A stretch of DNA of 64,000 nt from Pseudomonadota bacterium (GTDB taxonomy: Bacteria > Pseudomonadota > Gammaproteobacteria > Burkholderiales > Thiobacteraceae), in contig JAKANO010000010.1 of NCBI GenBank assembly GCA_021812385.1, positions 1-64,000 on the forward strand, given 5' to 3'. A program made the position numbers and the translations under genes. The notes below the pieces were generated by a model. The model saw only the letters and a program-made list of their open reading frames with translations. It was not told where the DNA came from and did not search any database. Position 1 is the stretch's first letter, and each line of letters opens with the position of its first letter. Of the stretch, positions 26,469 to 35,069 are shown piece after piece.

Positions 26469-26557
26469 CCATCAAGTTGAAAGCAGCCAGTTACGATGAG
26501 GGGGGGTATAAAGACGGCCGACAGAGTGATGCTCACGCACCACTCCAAATCAAAGAA

Positions 26558-27040
26558 TCACAAATCCTCTTCCATCGCATCCATCGCGATCAACTGCTGG
26601 CGCAAGGCCATGTGCGCATAGAACCCCTCATCCGGGTCGTACAGCGGGTCGCGCTGCAAAGCTTCGATCGCTTGTTCGTCGCTCAGGTGTACGCGGCAGG
26701 TTTTGAGTTCCTGCACCAGCGCGCCGACGCTCGCATTGAATTCATCCACCGGCTCGGCCTGCAACACGCCTTGGCCGAACACATGATCGGCGCGGTACAA
26801 GGGTGCGTCCCAGCCATGGGTGTTGGCCAGCGCGAATAGCTCGGCATGGGTCTGTGCCGCGTTCGGCGACTCCGGGCTCATGCCAGCGGCGGCTAGGCGT
26901 TGCTGTGCGCTCAGCGCTTCGAAGATGACCCAGCCTTCGCGCGCGCGGGTGGCTTGCACCTTGCGCACGAAGTCGTCGCGGTTGAAGGCGAACCAGGCAT
27001 GCGCGCGTCCTTGATGCGGGAATTCGACGACGTAGATCAT
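26558..27040 (-). CDS. Unrecognised protein in a NifA-linked operon (third gene)
   Basis: A 160-residue protein from ATG 27040 (the ORF track runs further upstream into the neighbouring gene). It begins MIYVVEFPHQGRAHAWFAFN, has a mixed alpha/beta N-terminal half, and ends in an acidic helix MDAMEEDL. No Cys clusters or membrane segment. It is five bases after the 102-residue gene, so the two are one unit. I know no function. Its place behind a sigma-54-type promoter suggests a role in nitrogen fixation. Confidence 0.6.
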   Translation of the reverse strand: MIYVVEFPHQGRAHAWFAFNRDDFVRKVQATRAREGWVIFEALSAQQRLAAAGMSPESPNAAQTHAELFALANTHGWDAPLYRADHVFGQGVLQAEPVDEFNASVGALVQELKTCRVHLSDEQAIEALQRDPLYDPDEGFYAHMALRQQLIAMDAMEEDL

Positions 27041-27045
27041 GGCGC

Positions 27046-27354
27046 TTAATCCCGCGCCGTCATGGCCTTGTTCTGCGAGCGGCGCATGCGTTCGGCAATG
27101 CCTTGGTCGCTGGTCTCGAACACCTCGCGTGCTGCCTTGAGCGCGGCGTTGGCGGCCAGCGCCTGCTCCCAAGTCAGCGGAACGCGCCCGGCCATGTGGG
27201 TGGCGTCGGGCATGACCTCCAGAATTTTTTCCCGATTGGGATGGTAAATAATCGGGTCCAGAAAATCCGCTTCCTTCACGCCCTCCAGATAGATGGCGTT
27301 ACCGATGACGGTCAAGCTGCGTCCATCTGCTGTGGTCTTGATGGTTACTCCCAT
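27046..27354 (-). CDS. Unrecognised protein in a NifA-linked operon (second gene)
   Basis: A 102-residue protein preceded by a strong ribosome-binding site (AAAGGAGA, 8 bases before ATG). N-terminal beta-like half MGVTIKTTADGRSLTVIGN, then helices ending in basic residues. No known motif. Middle gene of three leftward genes sharing the intergenic control region at 28024-28372. Confidence 0.6.
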   Translation of the reverse strand: MGVTIKTTADGRSLTVIGNAIYLEGVKEADFLDPIIYHPNREKILEVMPDATHMAGRVPLTWEQALAANAALKAAREVFETSDQGIAERMRRSQNKAMTARD

Positions 27355-27393
27355 GATGTCAGTCTCCTTTCGCTAGCAACAAGTAAACAATAT

Positions 27394-27984
27394 TTACACC
27401 GGCCGATTTTCACCCGGGTCGCGCACCGGCCCCATGAGGCTCAGGCCTTCCTCGTAAGTCATGGTGGGGAAAGTACCGGAAAATTTCAGCGCGGTATCCG
27501 CGATCTGATCCACCTTGCCGGCCGAATCCAGGCGCTTGAGATCGCCGCGTTCCAGGTACAGTAGATCCAGCAGTTCGTTGTACACCGTTGCTTCGTCGAT
27601 CGGCAGCACATAGAAAGTCGCGCCGCCGTAAGGCACCTGATAGCGCTTGCTCAGATCGATGTTGTTGCAATACATGAAATACTTGCCGTCCGGCTTCAAG
27701 GTGGAGCCCATCGCATCCGCCAGGGGCTTCAAGTATTCGAATGACAGTAGATAGGCCGCCATGAAATCGACGCCGGGGCTGCCCTCATGCGCCACGGCGA
27801 TTACTTGATCGGCGGTGATCTCCGGCGGGCGCGCTTCGTCGGCGAACTGTTGCGCGAACTTGATGGCGATTTCGCCGCGGAAGCCGAAGCGCCCGGCGCG
27901 GCCGGTGGCGGACTTGAACACCGGATTCTGCAAGCGCTTGTCGGCATCGAGTTGTTTGAAGGCGGTCTGGTCTAGTGTGGTCAT
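27394..27984 (-). CDS. Unrecognised protein in a NifA-linked operon (first gene)
   Basis: A 196-residue soluble protein from ATG 27984. The longer ORF start lies between the promoter and this ATG and has no better ribosome site. Mixed alpha/beta sequence with KFAQQFADEARPP and YFMYCNNIDLSKRYQVPYGG; only one Cys. No family recognised. It is the promoter-proximal gene of a leftward three-gene unit whose -24/-12 element lies 49 bases upstream. Confidence 0.65.
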   Translation of the reverse strand: MTTLDQTAFKQLDADKRLQNPVFKSATGRAGRFGFRGEIAIKFAQQFADEARPPEITADQVIAVAHEGSPGVDFMAAYLLSFEYLKPLADAMGSTLKPDGKYFMYCNNIDLSKRYQVPYGGATFYVLPIDEATVYNELLDLLYLERGDLKRLDSAGKVDQIADTALKFSGTFPTMTYEEGLSLMGPVRDPGENRPV

Positions 27985-28032
27985 AATTGCGCTCTTTGCA
28001 AAAGTTGAAAAAGATTCTCTCAACTGCTCTTA

Positions 28033-28048
28033 TGCAAGAGCGATGCCA
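28033..28048 (-). promoter_or_regulatory. Sigma-54 (-24/-12) promoter for the leftward unknown operon
   Basis: The minus strand reads TGGCAT-CGCTC-TTGCA, one mismatch from TGGCAC-N5-TTGCA, with the invariant GG and GC ten bases apart. It is 49 bases before the 27984 start codon. Confidence 0.7.
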
Positions 28049-28194
28049 GTTGCCATGCTGGCGCATAAAAGCACTGCTCCCTAGGCATCGAAACCCATTG
28101 TGTGCAGCGTCGACAGTGTCGTTGTGCGATATGCCACGGGTGTCGCCACGGTTGTCGTAAGACAGCGCACAGCGACGATTCAATTGCAGCGTTT

Positions 28195-28210
28195 TGTCGC
28201 AAAACATACA
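28195..28210. promoter_or_regulatory. NifA upstream activating sequence
   Basis: A TGT-N10-ACA element (TGTCGCAAAACATACA) matches the NifA-binding consensus. It lies 79 bases upstream of the rightward -24 box and about 150 bases from the leftward one, distances usual for NifA-dependent activation. A weaker TGT-N11-ACA candidate lies near 28098-28114. Confidence 0.7.
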
Positions 28211-28288
28211 AACCCTACACACCCGGCGGCGCGCTGCGCAAACAAATTCCCCGCGTCTTTTCAGCGCATTAGAACAAATCTCGCGGCA

Positions 28289-28304
28289 TGGCACATGAGT
28301 TGCT
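28289..28304 (+). promoter_or_regulatory. Sigma-54 (-24/-12) promoter for the nif-linked isc operon
   Basis: TGGCAC-ATGAG-TTGCT fits the sigma-54 consensus fully at the conserved positions. It lies 69 bases before the iscS start. The whole gap 28024-28372 contains no gene and serves as a divergent control region. Confidence 0.82.
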
Positions 28305-28372
28305 TTAGCAGGAAGCGTAAGCAGCGTTGCGACAGTCGCAGCGTTGAACAGCACAACCAAGCGGGACCAGAC

Positions 28373-29584
28373 ATGATCAAGACGCCTATCTATCTCGACT
28401 ACTCCGCCACCACGCCGGTCGATCCGCGCGTGGCGGAAAAAATGATTCCTTACCTGACGGAAAAATTCGGCAACCCCGCATCACGCTCGCACGCCTTCGG
28501 CTGGGACGCGGAAAAAGCCGTGGAGCAGGCGCGCGAAGAAGTCGCCGGCCTGGTCAACTGCGACCCCAAAGAAATCGTCTGGACTTCGGGCGCCACCGAA
28601 TCGGACAACCTCGCCATCAAAGGCGCGGCGCAGTTCTACAAGGGCAAAGGCAAACACCTCATCACCATGCGCACCGAACATAAAGCGGTGCTGGACACGA
28701 TGCGCGAGCTGGAGCGCCAAGGCTTCGAGGTCACCTATCTCGACCCTGAACCGAATGGCCTGTTGGACATCGAAAAATTCAAGGCCGCCATCCGCCCCGA
28801 CACCATCCTCGCCTCGGTCATGCACGTGAACAACGAAATCGGCGTAATTCAAGATATCGAATTGCTGGGCGAATTGTGCCGCGCCAAGGGCGTGCTGTTC
28901 CACGTCGATGCAGCGCAATCCACCGGCAAGGCGCCCATCGATCTGGCGCGCCTTAAAGTCGATCTCATGTCTTTCTCCGCACACAAGACCTACGGCCCGA
29001 AAGGCATCGGCGCGCTGTATGTGCGGCGCAAACCGCGCGTGCGCATCGAAGCGCAAATGCACGGCGGCGGCCACGAGCGCGGCATGCGCTCCGGCACCCT
29101 GGCCACGCACCAGATCGTCGGCATGGGCGCGGCCTTCCGCATCGCCGCCGAGGAAATGGCCACCGAGAACGAGCGCATCCGCATGTTGCGCGACAAGCTG
29201 TGGGCCGGCATCGGCACGCTGGACGAGGTGTACCTCAACGGCGACATGCTGCGGCGCGTGCCGCACAACTTGAATGCGAGCTTCAATTTCGTCGAAGGCG
29301 AATCGCTCATGATGGCGATCAAGGATCTCGCGGTGTCCAGCGGCTCGGCCTGCACCTCGGCCAGCCTGGAGCCGTCCTATGTGCTGAAAGCGCTGGGCCA
29401 CAGCGACGAACTCGCGCACAGCTCGATCCGCTTCACCATCGGCCGCTTTACCACCGAGGCGGAAATCGACTACGCCGTGCAATTGCTGCACAAACACGTC
29501 GGCAAATTACGCGAACTGTCCCCGCTCTGGGACATGCACTGCGCCGGCATCGATCTAAACACCGTGCAATGGGCAGCCCACTAA
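28373..29584 (+). CDS. iscS: Cysteine desulfurase, IscS type, nif-associated
   Basis: PLP enzyme that removes sulphur from cysteine for Fe-S cluster assembly. 403 residues from ATG 28373. It shows the PLP-Lys motif [16 protein letters not shown], the cofactor-binding [10 protein letters not shown] and the mobile-loop catalytic Cys [16 protein letters not shown]. The tail [21 protein letters not shown] is IscS-like rather than NifS-like. Its NifA/sigma-54 promoter and the iscU partner indicate a set dedicated to nitrogenase; a separate housekeeping isc locus probably exists elsewhere. Confidence 0.93.
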   Translation: MIKTPIYLDYSATTPVDPRVAEKMIPYLTEKFGNPASRSHAFGWDAEKAVEQAREEVAGLVNCDPKEIVWTSGATESDNLAIKGAAQFYKGKGKHLITMRTEHKAVLDTMRELERQGFEVTYLDPEPNGLLDIEKFKAAIRPDTILASVMHVNNEIGVIQDIELLGELCRAKGVLFHVDAAQSTGKAPIDLARLKVDLMSFSAHKTYGPKGIGALYVRRKPRVRIEAQMHGGGHERGMRSGTLATHQIVGMGAAFRIAAEEMATENERIRMLRDKLWAGIGTLDEVYLNGDMLRRVPHNLNASFNFVEGESLMMAIKDLAVSSGSACTSASLEPSYVLKALGHSDELAHSSIRFTIGRFTTEAEIDYAVQLLHKHVGKLRELSPLWDMHCAGIDLNTVQWAAH

Positions 29585-29594
29585 GGAGATTGCA

Positions 29595-30014
29595 ATGTCT
29601 TACAGCGACAAAGTACTGGATCACTACGAGAACCCGCGCAACGTCGGCGGCTTTCAAGCCGACGACACATCGGTCGGCACCGGCATGGTCGGCGCGCCGG
29701 CCTGCGGCGACGTGATGAAGTTGCAGATCAAAGTAAACGACGACGGCATCATCGAAGAAGCGAAGTTCAAGACCTACGGTTGCGGCTCCGCCATCGCTTC
29801 CAGTTCGCTGGTGACCGAGTGGGTCAAAGGCAAGACGCTGGCGCAAGCGCTGGAAATTAAAAATACCGACATCGCCGAAGAGCTGGCGCTGCCGCCGGTC
29901 AAGATTCACTGCTCGATTCTGGCCGAGGACGCCATCAAGGCCGCCGTGGCGGACTATCGCAACAAACACGAAGTCGCCGAGAGCTATTCCGCCTGCGACC
30001 CTAACGCAGCCTAA
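29595..30014 (+). CDS. iscU: Iron-sulphur cluster scaffold IscU
   Basis: Scaffold on which 2Fe-2S clusters are built, 139 residues. The three cluster Cys are in GAPACGDVMKL, KTYGCGSAIASSS and KIHCSILAEDAI, and the HscA-recognition LPPVK motif is present. It lies ten bases after iscS. The C-terminus is slightly longer than in housekeeping IscU. It lacks the central and C-terminal domains of classical NifU. Confidence 0.94.
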   Translation: MSYSDKVLDHYENPRNVGGFQADDTSVGTGMVGAPACGDVMKLQIKVNDDGIIEEAKFKTYGCGSAIASSSLVTEWVKGKTLAQALEIKNTDIAEELALPPVKIHCSILAEDAIKAAVADYRNKHEVAESYSACDPNAA

Positions 30015-30045
30015 CTAAGCACCCTACTCACAGGAGATTCGACTC

Positions 30046-30423
30046 ATGGAAACCGCAACCCTAAGTCCCGAAGCCGCAAGCCCAGCCGCCATGCCCAGCC
30101 CGGTCATCTTCACCGACGCCGCCGCGAGCAAGGTCAAGGAAATGATCGCCGACGAAGGCAATGCCGCGCTCAAGCTGCGCGTGTATGTTTCCGGCGGCGG
30201 CTGTTCCGGCTTTCAATACGGCTTCGCCTTCGACGAGAACAGCGCCGAGGACGACACCGTGGTGGAAAAAGGCGGCGTAGCGCTGCTGATCGACCCGATG
30301 AGCTTTCAATACCTGATGGGCGCCGAGATCGACTACCAGGAAAACCTGGACGGCGCGCGTTTCGTGATCAAGAACCCGAACGCCACGTCGAGCTGCGGCT
30401 GCGGCAGCTCGTTCTCGGTTTAA
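30046..30423 (+). CDS. A-type Fe-S carrier (IscA/ErpA family), copy 1
   Basis: 125 residues with an Ala/Pro-rich N-terminal extension of about 20 residues before the HesB domain. The three conserved Cys are in [11 protein letters not shown] and [11 protein letters not shown]. It probably receives clusters from IscU or handles iron delivery. It sits next to a second A-type gene, giving two divergent carriers in one operon. Confidence 0.9.
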   Translation: METATLSPEAASPAAMPSPVIFTDAAASKVKEMIADEGNAALKLRVYVSGGGCSGFQYGFAFDENSAEDDTVVEKGGVALLIDPMSFQYLMGAEIDYQENLDGARFVIKNPNATSSCGCGSSFSV

Positions 30424-30433
30424 GGAGCAGGCC

Positions 30434-30757
30434 ATGGCGATCACCCTTTCGCAAGCCGCCGCCGAGCGCGTACAAAAATTTCTCGCGCAACGCGGCAAGG
30501 GCATCGGCCTGCGCTTGGGCGTACGCACCAGCGGCTGCTCCGGCATGGCCTACACGCTGGAGTTCGTGGACGAGGCAATGCCCGAGGATCACACTTTCGA
30601 ATCGCACGGGGTGCAAGTATTGATCGACCCCAAGAGCCTGACCTTCCTCGACGGCACCGAACTGGATTTCGCGCGCGAGGGCTTGAACGAAGGCTTTAAG
30701 TTTAACAACCCCAACGTGAAGAATAGCTGCGGCTGCGGCGAGAGCTTCAACGTCTGA
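30434..30757 (+). CDS. iscA: A-type Fe-S carrier (IscA), copy 2
   Basis: 107 residues, standard IscA length. Cys ligands are in [12 protein letters not shown] and [11 protein letters not shown]. It is ten bases after copy 1 and in the same operon. Sequence differs enough from copy 1 to suggest ancient rather than recent duplication. Confidence 0.92.
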   Translation: MAITLSQAAAERVQKFLAQRGKGIGLRLGVRTSGCSGMAYTLEFVDEAMPEDHTFESHGVQVLIDPKSLTFLDGTELDFAREGLNEGFKFNNPNVKNSCGCGESFNV

Positions 30758-30773
30758 CGACGGAGGCATGAGA

Positions 30774-30908
30774 ATGAAACTGCACGCGCATAAAACATCT
30801 CCACTGGCCCAACTCGCGATGACCGAATGCAAATTGTATCTGCCGCTGCTTGGGTGCCTGGGCATCGTGTCCGGCGCATTGTACCTAGTAAGCGGCTTGC
30901 GCATTTAA
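30774..30908 (+). CDS. Small single-span membrane protein, 44 residues (not in ORF track)
   Basis: ATG 30774 is preceded by GGAGG at a spacing of seven bases. The frame ends TAA 30908. The protein has a short polar N-terminus, then a hydrophobic segment (LYLPLLGCLGIVSGALYLV) and ends SGLRI. It fills the whole gap between iscA and hscA with normal operon spacing. Function unknown. Similar short membrane peptides are easily missed in annotation. Confidence 0.6.
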   Translation: MKLHAHKTSPLAQLAMTECKLYLPLLGCLGIVSGALYLVSGLRI

Positions 30909-30926
30909 AGCTAGAGAAAGCACATC

Positions 30927-32795
30927 ATGGCACTCCTCCAAATTGCAGAACCCGGTTTATGCGCCGACCCGCACCAGCACCGGCTGGCCATTGGCATCGA
31001 TCTTGGCACCACAAATTCCCTGGTGGCCACGGTACGCAGCGGCACGGCCGATGTGCTGGAAGACGAAAGCGGCCACGCCCTGCTGCCCTCCGTGGTGCGC
31101 TATGTGTCCGACAGCGAACTGGAAGTGGGCCACGCGGCGCAAGCGCGGCAAAGCGAAGATCCCCATAACACCATCGTCTCGGTGAAACGCTTCATGGGAC
31201 GCGGCCTGAAGGATGTGCCGGATGCCGCCACATCGCCCTACTGCTTCGTTGACGCACCGGGCATGGTGCGCCTGGAAACGCGCGCCGGCGTGAAAAGCCC
31301 GGTTGAAGTCTCGGCGGAAATTCTCAAGACCCTGCGCAGCCGCGCCGAAGCCGCGCTCGGCGGCGAACTCACCGGCGCGGTGATTACCGTGCCGGCCTAC
31401 TTCGATGACGCGCAGCGCCAAGCCACCAAGGACGCCGCGCGTCTGGCCGGCATCAATGTGCTGCGCTTGCTGAATGAACCGACTGCCGCAGCGGTGGCCT
31501 ACGGCCTGGATAACGCATCGCAAGGCGTGTTCTGCATCTACGATTTGGGCGGCGGCACGTTCGATATTTCTATCCTGCGCCTCAAGCAAGGCATCTTCGA
31601 AGTCGTCGCCACCAATGGCGACTCTGCCTTGGGCGGCGACGATTTCGACCAAGATATCTACCGCTGGATCGTCGAGCAAGCCGGTGTTAGCCAAGTGACC
31701 GCCGGCGACGCACGCCTGTTGCTGACCCTGGCGCGCAAGGCCAAGGAAACCCTCACCGACCAAGAAGAAGCGCGCATCAGCGCCACGCTTTCATCCGGCC
31801 AGACGATCGACTTGACCTTGAGCGCCGAAAACTTTTTTATGCTCACCGCCGACTTGATCATGAAGACCTTGGGTCCAACCAGAAAAGCCTTGCGCGATGC
31901 CGGTCTTGGCATTGAAGACATCGAGGGCGTGGTGTTGGTGGGCGGCTCCACCCGCATGCGTCATGTGCGGCGCGCCGTGGCGGAATATTTCCATCGCGAA
32001 CCCTTGACCAACCTCGACCCGGACAAGGTGGTGGCGCTCGGCGCCGCCATGCAAGCCAATATGCTGGTGGGCAATCACAAGACCGACGACTGGCTGTTGC
32101 TGGATGTGATCCCGCTGTCGCTGGGCCTCGAAACCATGGGCGGCCTGGCGGAAAAAGTCATTCCGCGCAATGCCACGATTCCGGTGGCGCGCGGCCAAGA
32201 GTTCACCACTTTCAAAGACGGCCAGACCGCGATCAGCATCCACATCGTGCAGGGCGAACGCGAGTTGATCAGCGATTGCCGCTCGCTGGCGCGCTTCGAA
32301 CTGCGCGGCATTCCGCCCATGGTGGCGGGCGCGGCGCGCATTCGCGTCACCTTCCAAGTGGACGCCGACGGCTTGCTGTCGGTCTCCGCCTTGGAACAAA
32401 CCAGCGGCGTGCAGGCCACCATCGAAGTCAAACCTTCCTACGGCCTGAGCGACGACGAAATTGCACGCATGCTGCAAGAATCCTACACCCATGCGCAAGG
32501 TGACATGGACGCGCGCAACTTGCGCGAGCAGCGCGTGGATGGCCTGCGCTTGATCGAGGCCACGCAAACCGCGCTGGATCAGGACGGCGCGCAGCTGCTG
32601 GACGATGCCGAACGCGCCAAAATCGAACGCGCCATGGAAACCCTGCGCGTACTGCTCAACGACACCAACCATACCGCCATCAAACGCGCCGCCGAATCCT
32701 TGAACCGCGTCACCGCGCCGTTCGCCGCCAAGCGCATGGACGCCAGCGTTAAGCGCGCGCTGACCGGCCAACGGCTGGATGCGATCGAGGCGTAA
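30927..32795 (+). CDS. hscA: Fe-S assembly chaperone HscA (Hsp70 family)
   Basis: ATP-dependent chaperone that helps transfer clusters from IscU. The 622-residue protein has the Hsp70 nucleotide-binding signatures [28 protein letters not shown] and [14 protein letters not shown], then a substrate-binding domain. The length and the [13 protein letters not shown] start fit HscA rather than DnaK. The J-protein partner hscB is missing from this operon, which is unusual; HscB from a housekeeping locus might serve. Confidence 0.93.
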   Translation: MALLQIAEPGLCADPHQHRLAIGIDLGTTNSLVATVRSGTADVLEDESGHALLPSVVRYVSDSELEVGHAAQARQSEDPHNTIVSVKRFMGRGLKDVPDAATSPYCFVDAPGMVRLETRAGVKSPVEVSAEILKTLRSRAEAALGGELTGAVITVPAYFDDAQRQATKDAARLAGINVLRLLNEPTAAAVAYGLDNASQGVFCIYDLGGGTFDISILRLKQGIFEVVATNGDSALGGDDFDQDIYRWIVEQAGVSQVTAGDARLLLTLARKAKETLTDQEEARISATLSSGQTIDLTLSAENFFMLTADLIMKTLGPTRKALRDAGLGIEDIEGVVLVGGSTRMRHVRRAVAEYFHREPLTNLDPDKVVALGAAMQANMLVGNHKTDDWLLLDVIPLSLGLETMGGLAEKVIPRNATIPVARGQEFTTFKDGQTAISIHIVQGERELISDCRSLARFELRGIPPMVAGAARIRVTFQVDADGLLSVSALEQTSGVQATIEVKPSYGLSDDEIARMLQESYTHAQGDMDARNLREQRVDGLRLIEATQTALDQDGAQLLDDAERAKIERAMETLRVLLNDTNHTAIKRAAESLNRVTAPFAAKRMDASVKRALTGQRLDAIEA

Positions 32796-32830
32796 CGTCG
32801 CTTAGGGGGTCAAGAAATGCAAAACATTTT

Positions 32831-33090
32831 CACCGCAGAGGACGCAAAGGTGCGCGAAGATATGCGTAAAACAGGACTGACTGATAAGGTCATACAGTTC
32901 ATACGTACTCGGCTATCCACACCCTCCCCCTTGATGGGGGAGGGCCGGGGAGAGGGTGAAAATATGGTTTGCTCACCCCTCTCCCCAACCCTCTCCCACA
33001 AGGGGAGAGGGAGCATGTGCGTAGAATCAAGCTACGCACTAGTTAGCGCCCTACTTAGTTTCCTTTGCGAACCTTCGCGTCCTTCGCGGT
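32831..33090. repeat. Dispersed inverted repeat, copy 3 (outer arms)
   Basis: Left arm CACCGCAGAGGACGCAAAGG and right arm CGTCCTTCGCGGT flank about 220 bases between hscA and fdx. A second inverted element is nested inside. The gap (32796-33121) holds no gene. Confidence 0.75.
32925..33013. repeat. Nested CCCTCTCCC-type inverted repeat
   Basis: Complementary blocks rich in CCCTCCCC and GGGGAGAGGG, including CACCCTCCCCCTTG with GGGGGAGGG, and CCCTCTCCC with GGGGAGAGGG. They can form a branched structure. The element type is common in many proteobacterial intergenic gaps. It lies inside copy 3 of the other family. Confidence 0.65.
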
Positions 33091-33121
33091 TAATCGCTTT
33101 TTTTGCCTAGGATCAAACGCC

Positions 33122-33460
33122 ATGCCGCAAATCATCATCCTGCCGCATGAAAGCTTGTGCCCGGACGGCGCCGCGCTGGACGTGGCGAGCGGCACTAGCA
33201 TCTGCGATATCCTGCTCGCCGGCGGCATCGAACTCGACCATGCCTGCGAACAATCCTGCGCCTGCACCACTTGCCACGTCATCGTGCGCGAAGGCTTCGA
33301 TTCCTTGAGCCCCAGCACCGAAATCGAAGACGATCTGCTGGACAAAGCCTGGGGCCTGGAACCGGAATCGCGCCTCGCCTGCCAAGCCATGGTCGACGGC
33401 GCCGACCTGGTGATCGAGATACCGAAGTACTCGATCAACATGGTCAAGGAAGGGCATTGA
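33122..33460 (+). CDS. fdx: 2Fe-2S ferredoxin, Isc type
   Basis: Adrenodoxin-like ferredoxin of 112 residues that supplies electrons to Fe-S assembly. The cluster ligands are seen as HACEQSCACTTCHV plus LACQAM. ATG 33122 is chosen; the ORF-track start lies in the dispersed repeat. It completes the iscS-iscU-iscA-hscA-fdx order, although separated from hscA by repeats. Confidence 0.93.
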   Translation: MPQIIILPHESLCPDGAALDVASGTSICDILLAGGIELDHACEQSCACTTCHVIVREGFDSLSPSTEIEDDLLDKAWGLEPESRLACQAMVDGADLVIEIPKYSINMVKEGH

Positions 33461-33472
33461 GGCAATAAATTC

Positions 33473-33597
33473 TGAACCGCAGAGGCGCGGAGGCGCTGAG
33501 GAAAACCATTACTTTTTTTACCAAGCCGCCACAGGCTATTAGCTACGCTGGATTCCCGACTCGATAAATCTCTGCGCCCTCAGCGTCTCTGCGGTTC
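33473..33597. repeat. Dispersed inverted repeat, copy 4
   Basis: Arms TGAACCGCAGAGGCGC and CTCTGCGGTTCA bracket the fdx-ald gap. Same family as the other copies. Confidence 0.8.
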
Positions 33598-33624
33598 AAC
33601 TGTTTTTCTAGGAAGGAGCACACC

Positions 33625-34737
33625 ATGCGCATCGGCATCCCGAAAGAAATCAAAGACCACGAATACCGCGTCGGCGTCACTCCCGCCGGCGTGAGCGCGC
33701 TCAAGGCGCATGGACATGAAGTGTTGGTTGAAACCTCTGCCGGTGCGCGCATCGGCTTTGGCGACACGCTGTACGAAGCGGCCGGTGCAATGATTGCTGG
33801 GCGCAACGAAATCTACGCTTGCGACATGATCGTCAAGGTCAAGGAGCCGCAACCTGCGGAAGTTGCCTTGTTGCGCGAAGGGCAACTCCTGTTTTGTTAT
33901 CTGCATCTCGCGCCCGAGCCGGAACTGACGAGCGGTTTGCTGGAAAGAAAAGTCATCGGCATCGCCTACGAGACCGTCACCGACGCGCAGGGCAATCTGC
34001 CTTTGCTGATTCCCATGTCGGAAGTGGCGGGACGCATCGCGGTGCAGGCCGGGGCGACGGCCTTGCAGATCGCCAACGGCGGCAGCGGCGTGCTGCTCGG
34101 CGGCGTGCCGGGGGTTGCGCCGGGCAAGGTGGTGATACTCGGCGGCGGGGCTTCCGGCATCAATGCGGCGAAGATGGCGCTCGGCCTAGGCGCGGATGTC
34201 AGCGTGCTCGACATCAACTTGGCGCGCCTGCGCTACCTGGACGACGTATTCGGCATGCGTTTGAAAACGCGCTTCTCCGAACCCGCCGCCATCGCCGAGC
34301 TCACACGCGAAGCGGATCTTCTGATCGGCGCAGTGCTCATCCCCGGCAAGCGCGCGCCGCAGCTAATAACCCGCGCCATGATCAAGAGCATGAAACCCGG
34401 CTCGGCCTTCGTCGATATCGCCATCGACCAGGGCGGCTGCGCCGAGACCTCGCGTCCCACCACGCATTCCGAACCTACTTATATCGAACATGACGTCGTG
34501 CATTACTGCGTCACCAATATGCCGGGCGCCACCGCGCGCACTTCCACGCTGGCGCTGACGCAAGCCACGCTGCCGCTGGCATTGCAACTCGCCGACAAGG
34601 GCTACGCCCGCGCGCTGCTGGATAATCCCGGACTGCAAAATGGCCTGAACGTGTATCGCGGACAGGTCACGCATCCGGCCGTCGCCGCCGACCTGGGCTA
34701 CGCGCTGGAGCCGGTGCAGACGGCGTTGGCGGCTTGA
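33625..34737 (+). CDS. ald: Alanine dehydrogenase
   Basis: NAD-dependent enzyme interconverting alanine with pyruvate and ammonium. 370 residues. Conserved N-terminal RIGIPKEIKDHEYRVGVTP, KVKEPQPAE and the Rossmann loop GGGASGINAAKMALGLGA. A ribosome site AAGGAG precedes the ATG. Lying inside the nif island downstream of fdx, it may help assimilate fixed ammonium or balance pyruvate and alanine (inference). Confidence 0.95.
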   Translation: MRIGIPKEIKDHEYRVGVTPAGVSALKAHGHEVLVETSAGARIGFGDTLYEAAGAMIAGRNEIYACDMIVKVKEPQPAEVALLREGQLLFCYLHLAPEPELTSGLLERKVIGIAYETVTDAQGNLPLLIPMSEVAGRIAVQAGATALQIANGGSGVLLGGVPGVAPGKVVILGGGASGINAAKMALGLGADVSVLDINLARLRYLDDVFGMRLKTRFSEPAAIAELTREADLLIGAVLIPGKRAPQLITRAMIKSMKPGSAFVDIAIDQGGCAETSRPTTHSEPTYIEHDVVHYCVTNMPGATARTSTLALTQATLPLALQLADKGYARALLDNPGLQNGLNVYRGQVTHPAVAADLGYALEPVQTALAA

Positions 34738-34761
34738 TAAAGCCCTAGTTAAAAGCTGTTG

Positions 34762-34884
34762 CACCACGGAGTACACGGAGTTAAAGACAAAATCTGGCGA
34801 CGGTTCTTGCGTAACCCAATTGGTGCGCGTGCTTGTATTGCCATGCATTTGATTTCCTCCGTGTACTCTGTGTACTCCGTGGTG
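34762..34884. repeat. Dispersed inverted repeat, copy 5 (CACCACGGAGTACAC variant)
   Basis: Left arm CACCACGGAGTACACGGAG and right arm CTCTGTGTACTCCGTGGTG are reverse complements. The arms differ in sequence from the ACCGCAGAGG type but share size and layout. It lies in the ald-nifV gap (34738-35069), which otherwise holds the nifV control signals. Confidence 0.8.
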
Positions 34885-34918
34885 AATGTTTTTTCATGAT
34901 CGCCACCCCAAGCGCCTC

Positions 34919-34934
34919 TGTCGCAATCCCTACA
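34919..34934. promoter_or_regulatory. NifA upstream activating sequence for nifV
   Basis: TGT-N10-ACA (TGTCGCAATCCCTACA), 83 bases upstream of the -24/-12 promoter. It fits the NifA consensus and spacing. Confidence 0.7.
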
Positions 34935-35017
34935 ATCCCCGACAAATGTCGCTAACACCCCCGCTCGCCTTTTCCACAATAACAAGCAAACCACTGTTTT
35001 TGTAGCGAATTAAGACC

Positions 35018-35033
35018 TGGCACGCCCCTTGCT
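35018..35033 (+). promoter_or_regulatory. Sigma-54 promoter for nifV-cysE-nifW-fix genes
   Basis: TGGCAC-GCCCC-TTGCT, full consensus at conserved positions, 37 bases before the nifV ATG. With the upstream TGT-N10-ACA site it forms a canonical NifA-dependent promoter. Confidence 0.85.
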
Positions 35034-35069
35034 GAATGCTTAAGCAAAAGCGATTCATTTGGAGCGAAC

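Noticed and set aside
26558-27172. 204-residue version of the third unknown NifA-linked gene
   Set aside because: The extra 44 residues overlap the upstream 102-residue gene; ATG 27040 has normal operon spacing.
28481-29497. 338-residue ORF on the minus strand opposite iscS
   Set aside because: Antisense shadow of a strongly conserved gene; composition is His/Ala/Gln-rich as expected for GC-rich shadow frames, with no ribosome site or homology pattern.
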